15,263 nucleotides of DNA from Taibaiella sp. (GCA_019454705.1 JACFNS010000019.1:1-15263); one strand, 5' to 3'. Shown: positions 1 to 7,501, numbered from the stretch's first letter. Program-made: numbers and translations. Notes: generated by a model from the letters alone, not told the origin.

Positions 1-392
1 CCGGTGATTATCCTGTCGGTGCCTATATAGTTTTCCAGTATCACACGGTCGTCCACATTCTCAGGCCCCAGCAGGTCCACATCAAATACCGAAATATTGA
101 ACGGCGAAATCAGGTTGACATGCCCGTCGCGCAGTTCGTTCAGCATAGCGCCCATTATGTCGAACAGAGAATCTTCACTCATGCCATCGTACACCTTTGG
201 CCTGTATTGTGCGTATATATTATTCCAGTCTATCTTTTTATAATCGAAATAGGCGTAGCGTATATCACATTGCTCCCACAGGTGGTCCAAGTTGGCTACG
301 GCATCGGTACTATCGCCTTTCTTTTTAAACAAAGCCTTCTCGCAGGATGCGAACAGAGAAATGACAAGTATGGATATAACTAACCTTTTCAT
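1..392 (-). CDS. S41-family peptidase-like lipoprotein (N-terminal part, cut by left edge)
   Basis: The first 130 codons of a minus-strand gene are present; the rest lies beyond the left edge. The start ATG at 392-390 begins a hydrophobic signal peptide followed by a lipobox-like FAS-C with Cys17, so a lipoprotein is predicted. The mature region has a helical part (around LDHLWEQCDIRYAYFDYKKI) and the motif LRDGHVNL near residues 91-98. This layout matches the N-terminal domain that precedes the catalytic core in S41 (tail-specific/tricorn-like) peptidases of Bacteroidota. The catalytic Ser/Lys region is not in the window, so activity cannot be judged. The ATG overlaps the stop of the upstream outer-membrane protein gene by one base (TAATG), which suggests translational coupling. 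The family call is from recognition of the N-terminal pattern, not from a search. Confidence 0.7.
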   Translation of the reverse strand, partial: MKRLVISILVISLFASCEKALFKKKGDSTDAVANLDHLWEQCDIRYAYFDYKKIDWNNIYAQYRPKVYDGMSEDSLFDIMGAMLNELRDGHVNLISPFNISVFDVDLLGPENVDDRVILENYIGTDRIIT

Positions 393-1267
393 TATTGCGT
401 GTTTTTATTCAGGTGAAACAATAATGAAACCTCTGCTATATGGTTCGATAGTTCAAACCTGTTGTGCCCCTTGCCCGATGTATATGCATCCCACAGGTAA
501 GATATCCGCCACATATTGCCGTTTTGCATCTGTCTTGTATAGGCCAGCTCTGAGGAGAAGCGTATGCCGCCAAAAGCCTTGTATTCATATTCTTTAAAAG
601 CAGGCGATGTATTCAACCCCTCGTTGCCAATATAGGCGAATCCATTGCGCAGGCTGTTGTGCATTACGGGCAGGTTCAGTTGGTAAGAGAACATAGCCAC
701 ACGCGGGTTTCGCTTGTATTTGATAAACAGGAATTTCTTATGTACTGTTTCAGTGCGTTCCCACCGGCGCGTTACTTTGCCCGACAGGAAAAATGTATTG
801 AAAAACTCATAGCCATAACCCGCGTTCATCAGGTCATCATTTATGCGGAAGTCCAGGTTGGCGTCGAACATACCACCCGCCTGTATATGCAAGTTGCTGT
901 TGGATATTTTGTTCAGCCTGTACAGGCGGTAATAATTCAGGTACAGCACATACATGCCCGCCCTCGATTTTACATCTATGCCTTCTTTGCGTTTGTACCG
1001 GTACACGCCATTGTTGAACCGTGCTGTGAACTTCACCTCACGCGCCGTGTCCATCTTCAGGTAGCCTATAGAGTAGTTGAACAATATCCCTTTATACGTA
1101 ATGGGCGATGTAGCAAAGTCGCGGAGGCTGCCTCGGTTCAGTCCCAGTCCCACCTGCAGGTATTTAGGACGCTCCTTGCGTATTTGTTTCTTGCTGATTG
1201 TGGTCTCCTGCGCTATCGTAGCGAGAGGTAACAACAAAACAGCTAAAGTTTGTAATAGTTGTCTCAT
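392..1267 (-). CDS. Predicted outer-membrane beta-barrel protein, unknown function
   Basis: A 291-aa protein with a clear Sec signal peptide (MRQLLQTLAVLLLPLATIAQ, cleavage probably after ATIA). The mature part alternates hydrophobic and polar residues, is rich in Tyr, Phe, Asn and Gly, and ends in a strand-like VSLLFHLNKNTQ. This is typical of small outer-membrane barrels of Bacteroidota. I do not recognise a named family. Its stop overlaps the start of the S41-like lipoprotein gene (TAATG), so the two form a transcription unit and may work together at the cell envelope. A TAAATTTA box (7 of 8 matches to TAnnTTTG) ends 7 nt before the ATG and is a possible -7 promoter element. Confidence 0.75.
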   Translation of the reverse strand: MRQLLQTLAVLLLPLATIAQETTISKKQIRKERPKYLQVGLGLNRGSLRDFATSPITYKGILFNYSIGYLKMDTAREVKFTARFNNGVYRYKRKEGIDVKSRAGMYVLYLNYYRLYRLNKISNSNLHIQAGGMFDANLDFRINDDLMNAGYGYEFFNTFFLSGKVTRRWERTETVHKKFLFIKYKRNPRVAMFSYQLNLPVMHNSLRNGFAYIGNEGLNTSPAFKEYEYKAFGGIRFSSELAYTRQMQNGNMWRISYLWDAYTSGKGHNRFELSNHIAEVSLLFHLNKNTQ

Positions 1268-1300
1268 GCAAGGGTAAATTTACTCATTCGGGAATAATGA

Positions 1301-1326
1301 AAATAAAAAAGCTACCGGGTGGTAGC
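1301..1326 (-). terminator. Intrinsic terminator downstream of lipA
   Basis: On the minus strand a 6-bp stem GCTACC/GGTAGC with a 4-nt loop (acccc-type, read as ACCC) is extended by three A-T pairs and followed by TTTTTTATTTT. It lies about 30 nt after the lipA stop and before the next minus-strand gene, so it should separate the two transcription units. Confidence 0.8.
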
Positions 1327-1355
1327 TTTATATCAATGTTGTTTGTAGCGAAGCA

Positions 1356-2312
1356 TTAAGCTCCCTCTCCTTGGGAGAGGGTTGGGGAGAGGCTTTTCTC
1401 CGCTTCCCACCTTCTGCGCCCTTCCCCGGGTATTACATGCTTTTCGCTGTGGTAAGATGAGCGTACCAGCGGCCCGCTCTCTACAAAGTCCAGGCCCATT
1501 TTATATCCTTCTTCGCGGTATTCGGCAAATTCATCGGGGTGTACGAAACGTACTACAGGCAGGTGCTTCTGCGTGGGTTGCAGGTACTGGCCCAGTGTTA
1601 CTACATCGCAGCCGTTATCTTTCAGGTCCTGCAATGTTTGCAGCACTTCTTCTTTTTCTTCGCCCAGTCCCAGCATAATGCCGCTCTTGGTACGCATGCC
1701 ACCGTCTTTCAGCCTGCGTATCACTTCCATACTGCGGCGGTATTTAGCCTGTATACGCACCTGGCGTGTCAGGCGTTCTACTGTTTCTACGTTGTGCGAT
1801 ACTACTTCAGGAGCCACTTCAATAATACGCTCCAGGTTCTCCCATTGGCCTTTGAAGTCGGGTATCAGTGTTTCCAGAGTCGTGTAAGGATTAAGCGCCC
1901 GTACTTCATTTTTCGTATTTGGCCAAATGATAGAGCCTCCGTCTTTCAGTTCGTCCCTGTCCACCGATGTAATCACCGCGTGCTTCACCTTCATCAGGTA
2001 TATAGCCTCTGCTACACGCTGGGGTTCGTCCCAATCCACAGGTTCTGGCCTGCCGGTAGCTACTGCGCAAAAACCACAGGAGCGGGTGCATATATTGCCC
2101 AATATCATAAAGGTAGCTGTGCCTTCTCCCCAGCATTCGCCCATATTGGGGCAGTTGCCGCTCTCGCATATCGTGTGCAGCTTATGCGTATCCACCATGT
2201 TGCGCACATGCCTGTATTCTTCACCAATAGGCAGTTTCACGCGCAGCCAGTTGGGCTTTTTTACACGAGTCTCTGCCGTATTTACATTACTGATTACCGG
2301 TAATTCCTGCAT
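1356..2312 (-). CDS. lipA: Lipoyl synthase (radical SAM)
   Basis: A 318-aa protein of the LipA family, which inserts two sulfur atoms into the octanoyl group on lipoyl-dependent enzyme subunits in the cytosol, the last step of lipoate assembly. All key elements are visible. The auxiliary [4Fe-4S] ligands Cys49, Cys54 and Cys60 lie in [12 protein letters not shown]. The radical-SAM CxxxCxxC is Cys75, Cys79 and Cys82 in CTRSCGFC. The conserved RSSY is at 284-287; a serine here is a known cluster ligand in the family. The last 12 residues ([12 protein letters not shown]) are encoded by a palindromic repeat and are not expected to be functional. The start follows the stop of the upstream barrel gene by 12 nt. 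A perfect TAnnTTTG box ends 7 nt upstream of the ATG, so lipA may have its own promoter as well as readthrough. An intrinsic terminator follows. Confidence 0.97.
   Translation of the reverse strand: MQELPVISNVNTAETRVKKPNWLRVKLPIGEEYRHVRNMVDTHKLHTICESGNCPNMGECWGEGTATFMILGNICTRSCGFCAVATGRPEPVDWDEPQRVAEAIYLMKVKHAVITSVDRDELKDGGSIIWPNTKNEVRALNPYTTLETLIPDFKGQWENLERIIEVAPEVVSHNVETVERLTRQVRIQAKYRRSMEVIRRLKDGGMRTKSGIMLGLGEEKEEVLQTLQDLKDNGCDVVTLGQYLQPTQKHLPVVRFVHPDEFAEYREEGYKMGLDFVESGPLVRSSYHSEKHVIPGEGRRRWEAEKSLSPTLSQGEGA
1361..1391. repeat. Palindromic repeat forming the 3' end of lipA
   Basis: A perfect 8-bp inverted repeat CCCTCTCC / GGAGAGGG with a 3-nt spacer (1363-1381) is followed by TTGGGGAGAG. 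The purine/pyrimidine-segregated sequence is of the kind dispersed many times in bacterial genomes as short palindromes. It lies inside the lipA reading frame and encodes the tail [12 protein letters not shown] just before the stop. Its dispersed status is inferred from familiarity; no second copy of this exact sequence is in the window. Confidence 0.6.
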
Positions 2313-2319
2313 AATTCCG

Positions 2320-2327
2320 CAAAGTTA
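2320..2327 (-). promoter_or_regulatory. Candidate -7 box (TAACTTTG) for lipA
   Basis: TAACTTTG matches the Bacteroidota -7 consensus TAnnTTTG exactly and ends 7 nt before the lipA ATG, overlapping the last codons of the upstream gene. No well-spaced -33 TTG is seen. If used, the transcript would start at or next to the ATG. Confidence 0.4.
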
Positions 2328-3167
2328 CTTCTTTTCCGCCCAACGTTTACCTATCTGGAAAGAAGCATATACGTTGACAAAAACGGGCGTGGCGCTTTGT
2401 GCAGCCATCAGCTGTACACCACGGGTATATACTTCCACATTCAGGCCGGTTTCTACCGCCATTTTAGTCTTTTTGGTGGGAGCGAAGTCAAAGTGTAGTC
2501 CTGTTTTGGCATGTATGCCCGGTACTATCTTTGTTTCGCCCAGCCCCTTGCCAAAACCTGAGCTGCCTACTACGTTCGGTTGAAACAGGAAAGCCTCTTT
2601 AGTGCTATCTGAATAAGTGATAGATTTCAATTCGCTGACGCCGTTGTTGTTCACATAGGCTTCAATATAGTATGGCTTTTCCAGTCCTACAGATACACCA
2701 CCCAGGTACACCCAATGGATGGATATAACGCCTTGCTCTACTTCGTCGTTCAGTTCGGGCTTGCCGGCTATCAACTTGCGTTTGCCATAGCCCACTTTCA
2801 GTGCGTAAAAGTTGTTGGTCTTGCCATATATGAATGGCTTGGCGGCATCTGCTGTAGAACCAATGGTATTGCTGCGCTTTATTTCCCTTGGGCTCTTCTT
2901 TTCGCCGAATTCAAATTGCCAGAAATGCAGGTCGTAATGATAATCGGTAGTGCGGTCGGGTTGTTTCACCTTGCCCCTGTCCAGGAACAGGCTCCAACCG
3001 TCAGAGTTCAGCCTAAGGCCTGTGCTCCACTCGTGTTTGATGGGTTTGGGCCTTTTGTTGCGCACAGGCACAGGAATCGAATCCCTGTTTTCTGTTTGGG
3101 CGAATGCTGTATCTGAAAACAGTAATGCCGATAAGAGGCAAAACGGAAGTATGAAGTATCTTTTCAT
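2325..3167 (-). CDS. Predicted outer-membrane protein upstream of lipA
   Basis: The open frame extends to 3251, but the best start is the ATG at 3167. It gives a 280-aa protein opening with a proper signal peptide (MKRYFILPFCLLSALLFSDTAFA, then Q), whereas the longer version would run into the start of the divergent OsmC gene. The mature protein begins with a basic linker (PVRNKRPKPIKHEWSTGLRLN). It then shows alternating strands with aromatic girdles and ends in VFVNVYASFQIGKRW, a barrel-like closing strand before a short basic tail. No named family is recognised. It sits 12 nt upstream of lipA and probably shares a transcript, though no functional link to lipoate is evident. Confidence 0.75.
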   Translation of the reverse strand: MKRYFILPFCLLSALLFSDTAFAQTENRDSIPVPVRNKRPKPIKHEWSTGLRLNSDGWSLFLDRGKVKQPDRTTDYHYDLHFWQFEFGEKKSPREIKRSNTIGSTADAAKPFIYGKTNNFYALKVGYGKRKLIAGKPELNDEVEQGVISIHWVYLGGVSVGLEKPYYIEAYVNNNGVSELKSITYSDSTKEAFLFQPNVVGSSGFGKGLGETKIVPGIHAKTGLHFDFAPTKKTKMAVETGLNVEVYTRGVQLMAAQSATPVFVNVYASFQIGKRWAEKK

Positions 3168-3249
3168 TATGTATCGCGTTCGGGCCATATTCATAACAAA
3201 CACGGCCTTTTCTATCTTAAAGTAAGTAAATTTAGCCCAAATTATCCGC

Positions 3250-3657
3250 ATGACATCAAAACTAATTTATAAAGGAGACTTAAGGACGGAGGCTACGCAT
3301 ATATTATCGGGCAGTGTAATGGAAACAGACGCTCCGCCTGATAACAACGGCAAGGGCGAACGCTTTTCGCCTACCGACCTGGTGGCCACCGCTATGGCGG
3401 CTTGTATGTGTACACTGATGGGCATTGCAGCACGCACCCACAACATAAATATAGATGGCATAGAGTGCGAGATATACAAGATTATGGTACCCCATCCCCG
3501 CAGGATAGGTGAGGTGAAAGTCACCATGCACTTCCCCAAACACATAACTTATACCGATAAGGAAAAAAAGATACTGGAACTTGCAGCACTTACCTGCCCC
3601 GTAATAGAAAGCCTGCACCCCGACCTGAAGAAGTCCGTCACTTTCGACTGGCTATGA
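3250..3657 (+). CDS. OsmC-family protein (YhfA/Ohr-like thiol peroxidase fold)
   Basis: A 135-aa protein with the OsmC/Ohr signature: a KGERFSPTDLVATAMAAC segment around residues 35-52 carries the first conserved cysteine (Cys52), and LTCPVIESLHPDL (114-126) carries the second (Cys116). The family reduces organic hydroperoxides with this Cys pair as cytosolic dimers. Many members of this subgroup are of unproved substrate. An extra Cys54 lies two residues after Cys52. It is transcribed divergently from the barrel-lipA unit; the 82-bp gap holds TAAATTTA (3227-3234), a near -7 box, 15 nt before the ATG. The gene ends tail to tail with the DUF2851 gene, overlapping it by 6 bp. Confidence 0.88.
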   Translation: MTSKLIYKGDLRTEATHILSGSVMETDAPPDNNGKGERFSPTDLVATAMAACMCTLMGIAARTHNINIDGIECEIYKIMVPHPRRIGEVKVTMHFPKHITYTDKEKKILELAALTCPVIESLHPDLKKSVTFDWL

Positions 3658-4917
3658 TTTGATGATGCTGAGCCCGATGGCGCAGTCGAGGCAACGTTTC
3701 TTGCTGCAATAGTTGTTGTATAACTGTATCTGCGCCTGCGATTGAGATGCGTTCTCCGGTGTCCATTGGTTTTCGTTCCAGATGCTGATGATATGGTTGC
3801 TTTCGGCAGGCAATTCATCCAATAGCTTCAACGCTTTTTCCTGCTCTGCTTCGGTAGACTGCCGGCTGGCATACAGGAATTTAATCGGTGCTATCGTGTT
3901 GATGATGATATTCTGTATAGACGATTTGCCCAGCTTCTTTTTAGCGTCTTGTTCACTGGCTTCGCCAAAGCTGTAATGCGTCTCCCAGTAATGCCCGGCA
4001 CGCACGTCAAACAGCGGCATGATTTCTTTTACGGTACTCTTCTCTATTATGACAGAAAACAAATGCACTGACTGGTGTACCAGCGCCGCAAACTGCGCTA
4101 TACGTATAGTGGGGAAGTTAGCCGGGCGCAGCCGCATATACTTCCAGCTATGCATGGGTATGGGTGTCAGTTTATATTTCTTACGCAGGTAATTGTATTC
4201 TGTTTTCAGCGCATTAGGATATACGCCGTCCATTTCGCCCTCCAGCATACCCGCCTGCCCGAATAATAGTGCTTCCACTTGCAACAGGTTTTCTCTATGC
4301 TTGGCCAGTATGTTCAGCGGCAACGATCTTGCCAAAGCAAGAAAAGCATCCGCATTCACCTTAAAACCGAAGTTGGCAGCCAGCCGCCAATACAGCAGGC
4401 TGCTCCAGTCCCCCGCACTTTCGTCCAGCAGTTCCTGCCAGGTACCCAGTTTATCCTCCCAGCGCTCTGCCAGTAGCCTTGTCAGCCAGCTGTACTTTAT
4501 TATATCCTTTACTTGCGGCAGGTGATTGGCACAAGGTAATTCCTGTTTTGTGTATGCCAGGTATTCGTATTTGCCTATAATACCCTGCGCTATATAGGGT
4601 GCTATACACAGTACTGGCGTATTGGCGGGCCCTGTATCTGCATCATGTTCGTGAACGATGTGCAACACCACGTTTTTATACGCCTCATCGGTTTGATGTC
4701 CGTGTTTGTCCCAGTCGCTGCTGCGCACATGTATCTCTATATGTCCCGCCAGTGTGGTGTCACCTACTTTAATTTTCGCTTCCAGGAAGTCCGGCCCCGC
4801 ATCGGTATTATACCTGCCGGGGTGCAGCACGGTAATGCGCTCACCGGCGATGGTTTGCAGTCCGGTGGGGTGGTACAGGCTATGCTGCCATATGGTATGT
4901 AATAAACGTTCCTGCAT
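3652..4917 (-). CDS. DUF2851 family protein
   Basis: A 421-aa protein with the hallmarks of DUF2851, a family mostly restricted to Bacteroidota and of unknown function. Near the N-terminus are PGRYNTDAGPDFLEAKI (33-49) and EIHVRSSDWDKHGHQTDEAY (61-80), acidic and His-rich strands that could form a metal-dependent active site, though this is inference. The C-terminus has a Cys cluster C404-x4-C409-x2-C412 followed by AIGLSIIK. No signal peptide, so it is cytosolic. It starts 16 nt after pyrF and is the last gene of the three-gene operon. Its final codons overlap the convergent OsmC gene, and no terminator is visible between them. Confidence 0.88.
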   Translation of the reverse strand: MQERLLHTIWQHSLYHPTGLQTIAGERITVLHPGRYNTDAGPDFLEAKIKVGDTTLAGHIEIHVRSSDWDKHGHQTDEAYKNVVLHIVHEHDADTGPANTPVLCIAPYIAQGIIGKYEYLAYTKQELPCANHLPQVKDIIKYSWLTRLLAERWEDKLGTWQELLDESAGDWSSLLYWRLAANFGFKVNADAFLALARSLPLNILAKHRENLLQVEALLFGQAGMLEGEMDGVYPNALKTEYNYLRKKYKLTPIPMHSWKYMRLRPANFPTIRIAQFAALVHQSVHLFSVIIEKSTVKEIMPLFDVRAGHYWETHYSFGEASEQDAKKKLGKSSIQNIIINTIAPIKFLYASRQSTEAEQEKALKLLDELPAESNHIISIWNENQWTPENASQSQAQIQLYNNYCSKKRCLDCAIGLSIIKS

Positions 4918-4933
4918 GGTGCAGGGTTACAAT

Positions 4934-5734
4934 TTACAAATAAGCTGCCATTTGCTGCTGATATTCCGCTGCCGCTTTCCCTGCTGCTTCAGCAAAGTCT
5001 TCGCCACCGCTCACATATATTACCCCGCGCGACACATTGATGAGCAGCCCGCCGTCTTTGTTCATGGCGTTGCTGCACACGGTGTCCACATCGCCGCCCT
5101 GCGCGCCTACACCGGGAACGAGAAAGAAATGCTCCGGCAACATAGCGCGTACATGCTGCAATTGTTCTTTGCGCGTAGCGCCTATCACAAACATAGTATT
5201 CTCAGGCGTACCCCAACTTGCGACGGTCTTCAGCACCTTTTCGTACATCAGTTCATCACCACTCGGTTGCAGTTGGAAATCCGCACTGCCTTTGTTCGAT
5301 GTCAGCCCCAGCACGATTGCCCACTTACCGTCAAACTGCATAAAGGGCTGCACACTGTCCGCACCCATATACGGCGCCACCGTCACACTGTCAAAAGGGT
5401 AGGTGCGGAAAAACGTGCGTGCGTACTGCTCGGCGGTATTGCCTATATCACCACGCTTGGCATCGGCTATGGTAAAGATATCTTTCGGTATATACTCCAA
5501 TGTCTTTTGCAGGCTTTCCCATCCCCTCAGTCCCTGAGCTTCATAAAATGCCGTGTTCAGTTTATAGGCTACTGTATAGTCCTTCGTAGCATCTATGATG
5601 GCTTTGTTGAAAGCGAATACCGGGTCTGCCTCCTGCAGCAGGTGTTGTGGTATCTTCGTAGTGTCGGTATCCAGCCCTACGCACAGTACCGACTTCTTAT
5701 CCCTGATGGCTTGTATTAAACTGCTCCTGTTCAT
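4934..5734 (-). CDS. pyrF: Orotidine 5'-phosphate decarboxylase, subfamily 2
   Basis: A 266-aa cytosolic enzyme that decarboxylates OMP to UMP, the last step of de novo pyrimidine synthesis. The catalytic DxKxxD is Asp91, Lys93 and Asp96 in IADAKRGDIGN, preceded by GLDTD (20-24), FNKAI (42-46) and YKLN (57-60). The wording of these motifs and the length fit subfamily 2 (mycobacterial/Bacteroidota type) rather than the shorter E. coli type. The frame is open to a TTG at 5743, but the ATG at 5734 is preferred because the family starts close to it. The gene lies 21 nt after the thiamine-binding-protein gene and 16 nt before the DUF2851 gene. An exact TAnnTTTG box ends 6 nt upstream of the ATG. 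Confidence 0.96.
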   Translation of the reverse strand: MNRSSLIQAIRDKKSVLCVGLDTDTTKIPQHLLQEADPVFAFNKAIIDATKDYTVAYKLNTAFYEAQGLRGWESLQKTLEYIPKDIFTIADAKRGDIGNTAEQYARTFFRTYPFDSVTVAPYMGADSVQPFMQFDGKWAIVLGLTSNKGSADFQLQPSGDELMYEKVLKTVASWGTPENTMFVIGATRKEQLQHVRAMLPEHFFLVPGVGAQGGDVDTVCSNAMNKDGGLLINVSRGVIYVSGGEDFAEAAGKAAAEYQQQMAAYL

Positions 5735-5740
5735 CGGCGG

Positions 5741-5748
5741 CAAATTTA
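5741..5748 (-). promoter_or_regulatory. Candidate -7 box (TAAATTTG) for pyrF
   Basis: Exact TAnnTTTG match ending 6 nt before the pyrF ATG, in the 21-nt gap after the upstream gene. It suggests an internal promoter and a transcript with almost no leader. No TTG at a suitable -33 distance is seen. Confidence 0.4.
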
Positions 5749-5755
5749 GCGTCTA

Positions 5756-6052
5756 TTATTGGTACTTGCCCGTTTTGTGTTCTATCGCCATGTCTTTTTC
5801 CACGCTGCGGTGCAGTTTCATATTCACCAGCAGCTCTTTGGCACCCGCGCCGTAGCAGGCATCCTGCATATCGTTCACCAGTTGCATCACCGTGTCATAG
5901 GGCCCTTCTATCACTGTTTCAAAAGGGCACACCTGGTATTTCAGCCCCGACTGTTGCACCAGCGCTATGGCAGCGTCTATTATCCTGTATGCTTCATCCT
6001 TCGGTATGCCCAGCGGCAATACCTGTATCGCCAGATTGATATTGTAGTTCAT
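5756..6052 (-). CDS. MTH1187-family thiamine-binding protein (DUF77)
   Basis: A 98-aa ferredoxin-like protein of the MTH1187/YkoF-like family. The recognisable pattern runs AIQVLPLG (8-15), AYRIIDAAIALVQQSGLKY, then FETVIEGPYDTVMQL and GAKELLVNMKL. Full length for the family. Members bind thiamine or related compounds in the cytosol as small oligomers; no catalysis is established. It is the first gene of a likely operon with pyrF and the DUF2851 gene. No thiamine pyrophosphate riboswitch is evident upstream: there are only 5 nt between a TAnnTTTG box and the ATG, so no room for a leader. Confidence 0.88.
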   Translation of the reverse strand: MNYNINLAIQVLPLGIPKDEAYRIIDAAIALVQQSGLKYQVCPFETVIEGPYDTVMQLVNDMQDACYGAGAKELLVNMKLHRSVEKDMAIEHKTGKYQ

Positions 6053-6057
6053 GTGCG

Positions 6058-6065
6058 CAAAGGTA
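6058..6065 (-). promoter_or_regulatory. Candidate -7 box (TACCTTTG) of the thiamine-BP/pyrF operon
   Basis: Exact TAnnTTTG match ending 5 nt before the ATG, immediately after a terminator for the upstream acetyltransferase gene. The placement between a terminator and an operon start supports a real promoter; the transcript would be leaderless or nearly so. Confidence 0.5.
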
Positions 6066-6082
6066 GGGGAAGGTAATATTGT

Positions 6083-6115
6083 AAAAAAAGGCTCCCCTCC
6101 TGTTTTTAGGAGGGG
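6083..6115 (-). terminator. Intrinsic terminator after the acetyltransferase gene
   Basis: Read on the minus strand, a perfect 8-bp stem CCCCTCCT/AGGAGGGG with a 6-nt loop is followed by AGCC and seven T. It ends transcription coming from the 6272-7102 gene just before the thiamine-BP promoter. The same palindrome is the first arm of a composite repeat (next entry). Confidence 0.8.
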
Positions 6116-6118
6116 TCA

Positions 6119-6189
6119 ATTTGCAAATGCCTTTAGGGCATTGCAAATCAGGGGTGGTTGACTCGCGCGGGAAAACTTGCGATTTTCCC
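6119..6189. repeat. Composite palindromic (REP-like) intergenic element
   Basis: Directly beside the terminator hairpin come a hairpin ATTTGCAA...TTGCAAAT (6119-6148, one bulge), the string GGGGTGG, then GACTCGCGC, and a third hairpin GGGAAAA/TTTTCCC (6169-6189). The order hairpin, hairpin, GGGGTGG, ACTCGCGC recurs at 10451-10503, and the last two motifs again at 10832-10850, inside the 9777-11036 reading frame. This identifies a dispersed family rather than chance structure. Confidence 0.6.
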
Positions 6190-6191
6190 AT

Positions 6192-6242
6192 TGGTCGTAG
6201 CGTCTCGCTAAGACCTATGATAAATCAAGCGTCCGCTTACCT
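6192..6242. repeat. Dispersed double-hairpin repeat, copy 1
   Basis: 51 bp matching 8420-8470 with 4 mismatches and no gaps. It has two hairpins: GGTCNTAGCG/CGCTAAGACC around TCT (one mismatch here), then AAGCG/CGCTT around TC. It lies just past the stop of the tandem-GNAT gene. It has no T-run, so it is not a standard terminator. Confidence 0.75.
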
Positions 6243-6271
6243 TATGCTAATGTGCATGGTGCTAGTGTCGC

Positions 6272-7102
6272 TTACAGTTCCATTTTCATCTCGTATTGGC
6301 TGATCATTTTCTGTAACCCTATAGCCTGCAGAAACGCATTAGTGTTTTCAGAACCCGCATCTATATTGGTGATTAAAACAGGGGCGTTGCATATATGGGC
6401 AATATGCCTGAAGAGCGCGGTGCCCAACCCTTTGCGGCGGTGATCTTTGGCCACGGCAAACTGGTGCACCCTGCAGGCTACGCTATCGTAGTGAGCGTAT
6501 GCTGCAATTTTACCCTCCTGCCTGATGCATATGGTAGTGACCGATGTACCTCTGTTGGATATGCGTTGGTTCATTTGCTGCCAGGCGGGCTGCCAGTCCC
6601 ACAGGCCCGCCGGTTCATCTGTGTTATAGCCGTTGAGCAGTTCTATGCTGTAATCATCATTAGCCCTTATAGTTATATCGCCTTTGTAAGCATGCCGCAG
6701 CCGGGTAGGTTGAAAACCCAGCCGCTCATAAACGATATAAGCCCCCTTGTTGTTTTCCAGTACCTCCAGCATCATCTGTTTTGCACCGGCTTCTTTTAGT
6801 ATGGGCGATATATAGGCAAACATTTTTTCGGTCAGTTTTTGTCCCCTGTATGCAGGTATCACCCCCGTGCCTCCATCCCATACGCGCCTGTTGTTATCGT
6901 CCGCACCCATCAGTATTACACCTGCAAGGGTACCATTGTCAAACGCCCCTACAGATAAAGAAAGGTCAATATCCTCTACCCGCATTTTTTGCTGTAACGA
7001 TTCATCCGTCCACTGAATGGGAATTTCATACTCCGCAAAGGCGGCGTTCATGCAAGCGGTAATATCGCTGATGGGCGTATGTTGTAGTGTAGAGAAATGC
7101 AT
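6272..7102 (-). CDS. Tandem-domain GNAT family N-acetyltransferase
   Basis: A 276-aa cytosolic protein with two GNAT domains. The N-terminal domain (about 1-145) has the acetyl-CoA-binding motif A as VIPAYRGQKLTEKM (81-94) and a typical VYERLGF end (124-130). The C-terminal domain (about 150-276) has HRRKGLGTAL (221-230), a canonical Q/RxxGxG/A loop. It uses acetyl-CoA to modify an amine, substrate unknown. The second domain keeps the better motif and is the likelier catalytic one. It appears monocistronic: downstream are repeats and a terminator, and TAGATTTA (7 of 8 matches to TAnnTTTG) ends 3 nt before the ATG. Confidence 0.85.
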   Translation of the reverse strand: MHFSTLQHTPISDITACMNAAFAEYEIPIQWTDESLQQKMRVEDIDLSLSVGAFDNGTLAGVILMGADDNNRRVWDGGTGVIPAYRGQKLTEKMFAYISPILKEAGAKQMMLEVLENNKGAYIVYERLGFQPTRLRHAYKGDITIRANDDYSIELLNGYNTDEPAGLWDWQPAWQQMNQRISNRGTSVTTICIRQEGKIAAYAHYDSVACRVHQFAVAKDHRRKGLGTALFRHIAHICNAPVLITNIDAGSENTNAFLQAIGLQKMISQYEMKMEL

Positions 7103-7178
7103 GTGTAAATCTAAGGGAGTTGCGTTAATTGTGTACTATTGTGCGCTCCTGGCTTTTTTACATTCCACCATTTTACCC

Positions 7179-7229
7179 GTCATCGCGAAGGAGTAACGCC
7201 AGTGGCGTTACGCATGAAGCGATCTCGCC
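7179..7229. repeat. REP-like palindrome with GTCATCGCGA...GCGATCTCGCC ends
   Basis: Outer arms ATCGC and GCGAT enclose a perfect 9-bp inverted repeat GTAACGCCA/TGGCGTTAC around one G (7193-7211). The end sequences resemble a palindromic family I know to be common in Bacteroidota intergenic DNA. One copy in this window, so the family assignment rests on recognition. Confidence 0.55.
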
Positions 7230-7234
7230 ATAAT

Positions 7235-7501
7235 ATGGACAAGGCCAAATCAAAAAACAACAACCCCACTGGCGCCGGTCTTCCGCAGGGTGACCGGTGT
7301 CTTGTTAAACCACCTGATCTCTGACCGGTATTTGAAAAACTTAAGCACAACTATCGCACTTTTGTAAATCGCATTTACATCCTTTCCCGGACTGCCGGCT
7401 ACAAACCGTATGATTTAACAGATACGGATGCCCGCCCGGATGAACCGTTCGGACGAGCCCTGCTGAACATCCGCGCGATTGAAGTAAATGGTATGTGCTA
7501 G
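7235..7501 (+). pseudogene. Possible small gene broken by an in-frame TGA
   Basis: An ATG at 7235 opens 29 codons ending at TGA (7322-7324). The same frame then stays open for 58 codons to TAG at 7499-7501. The second part (FEKLKHNYRTFVNRIYILSR at its start, PFGRALLNIRAIEVNGMC at its end) looks like genuine protein and has no start codon of its own. Its stop shares the palindrome CTAG with the stop of the convergent DUF6624 gene, a compact arrangement typical of real gene ends. I read it as a decayed small gene, or as the 3' remnant of a larger one. The first 29 codons look less protein-like and include a GC-rich inverted repeat. No family is recognised. Confidence 0.35.

Noticed and set aside
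4706..5719. A 337-codon plus-strand frame across pyrF and the DUF2851 gene
   Set aside because: Antisense to two well-supported genes and spanning their junction; the translation has no family features.
6053..6120. Thiamine pyrophosphate riboswitch before the thiamine-binding protein gene
   Set aside because: The start codon lies 5 nt from a promoter-like box and the DNA beyond is a terminator and repeats; no conserved TPP aptamer segments are visible.
7322..7324. TGA as a selenocysteine codon
   Set aside because: There is no Sec-insertion-like hairpin recognised after it, no selenoprotein family match and the first part of the frame is weakly protein-like; a nonsense mutation is simpler.
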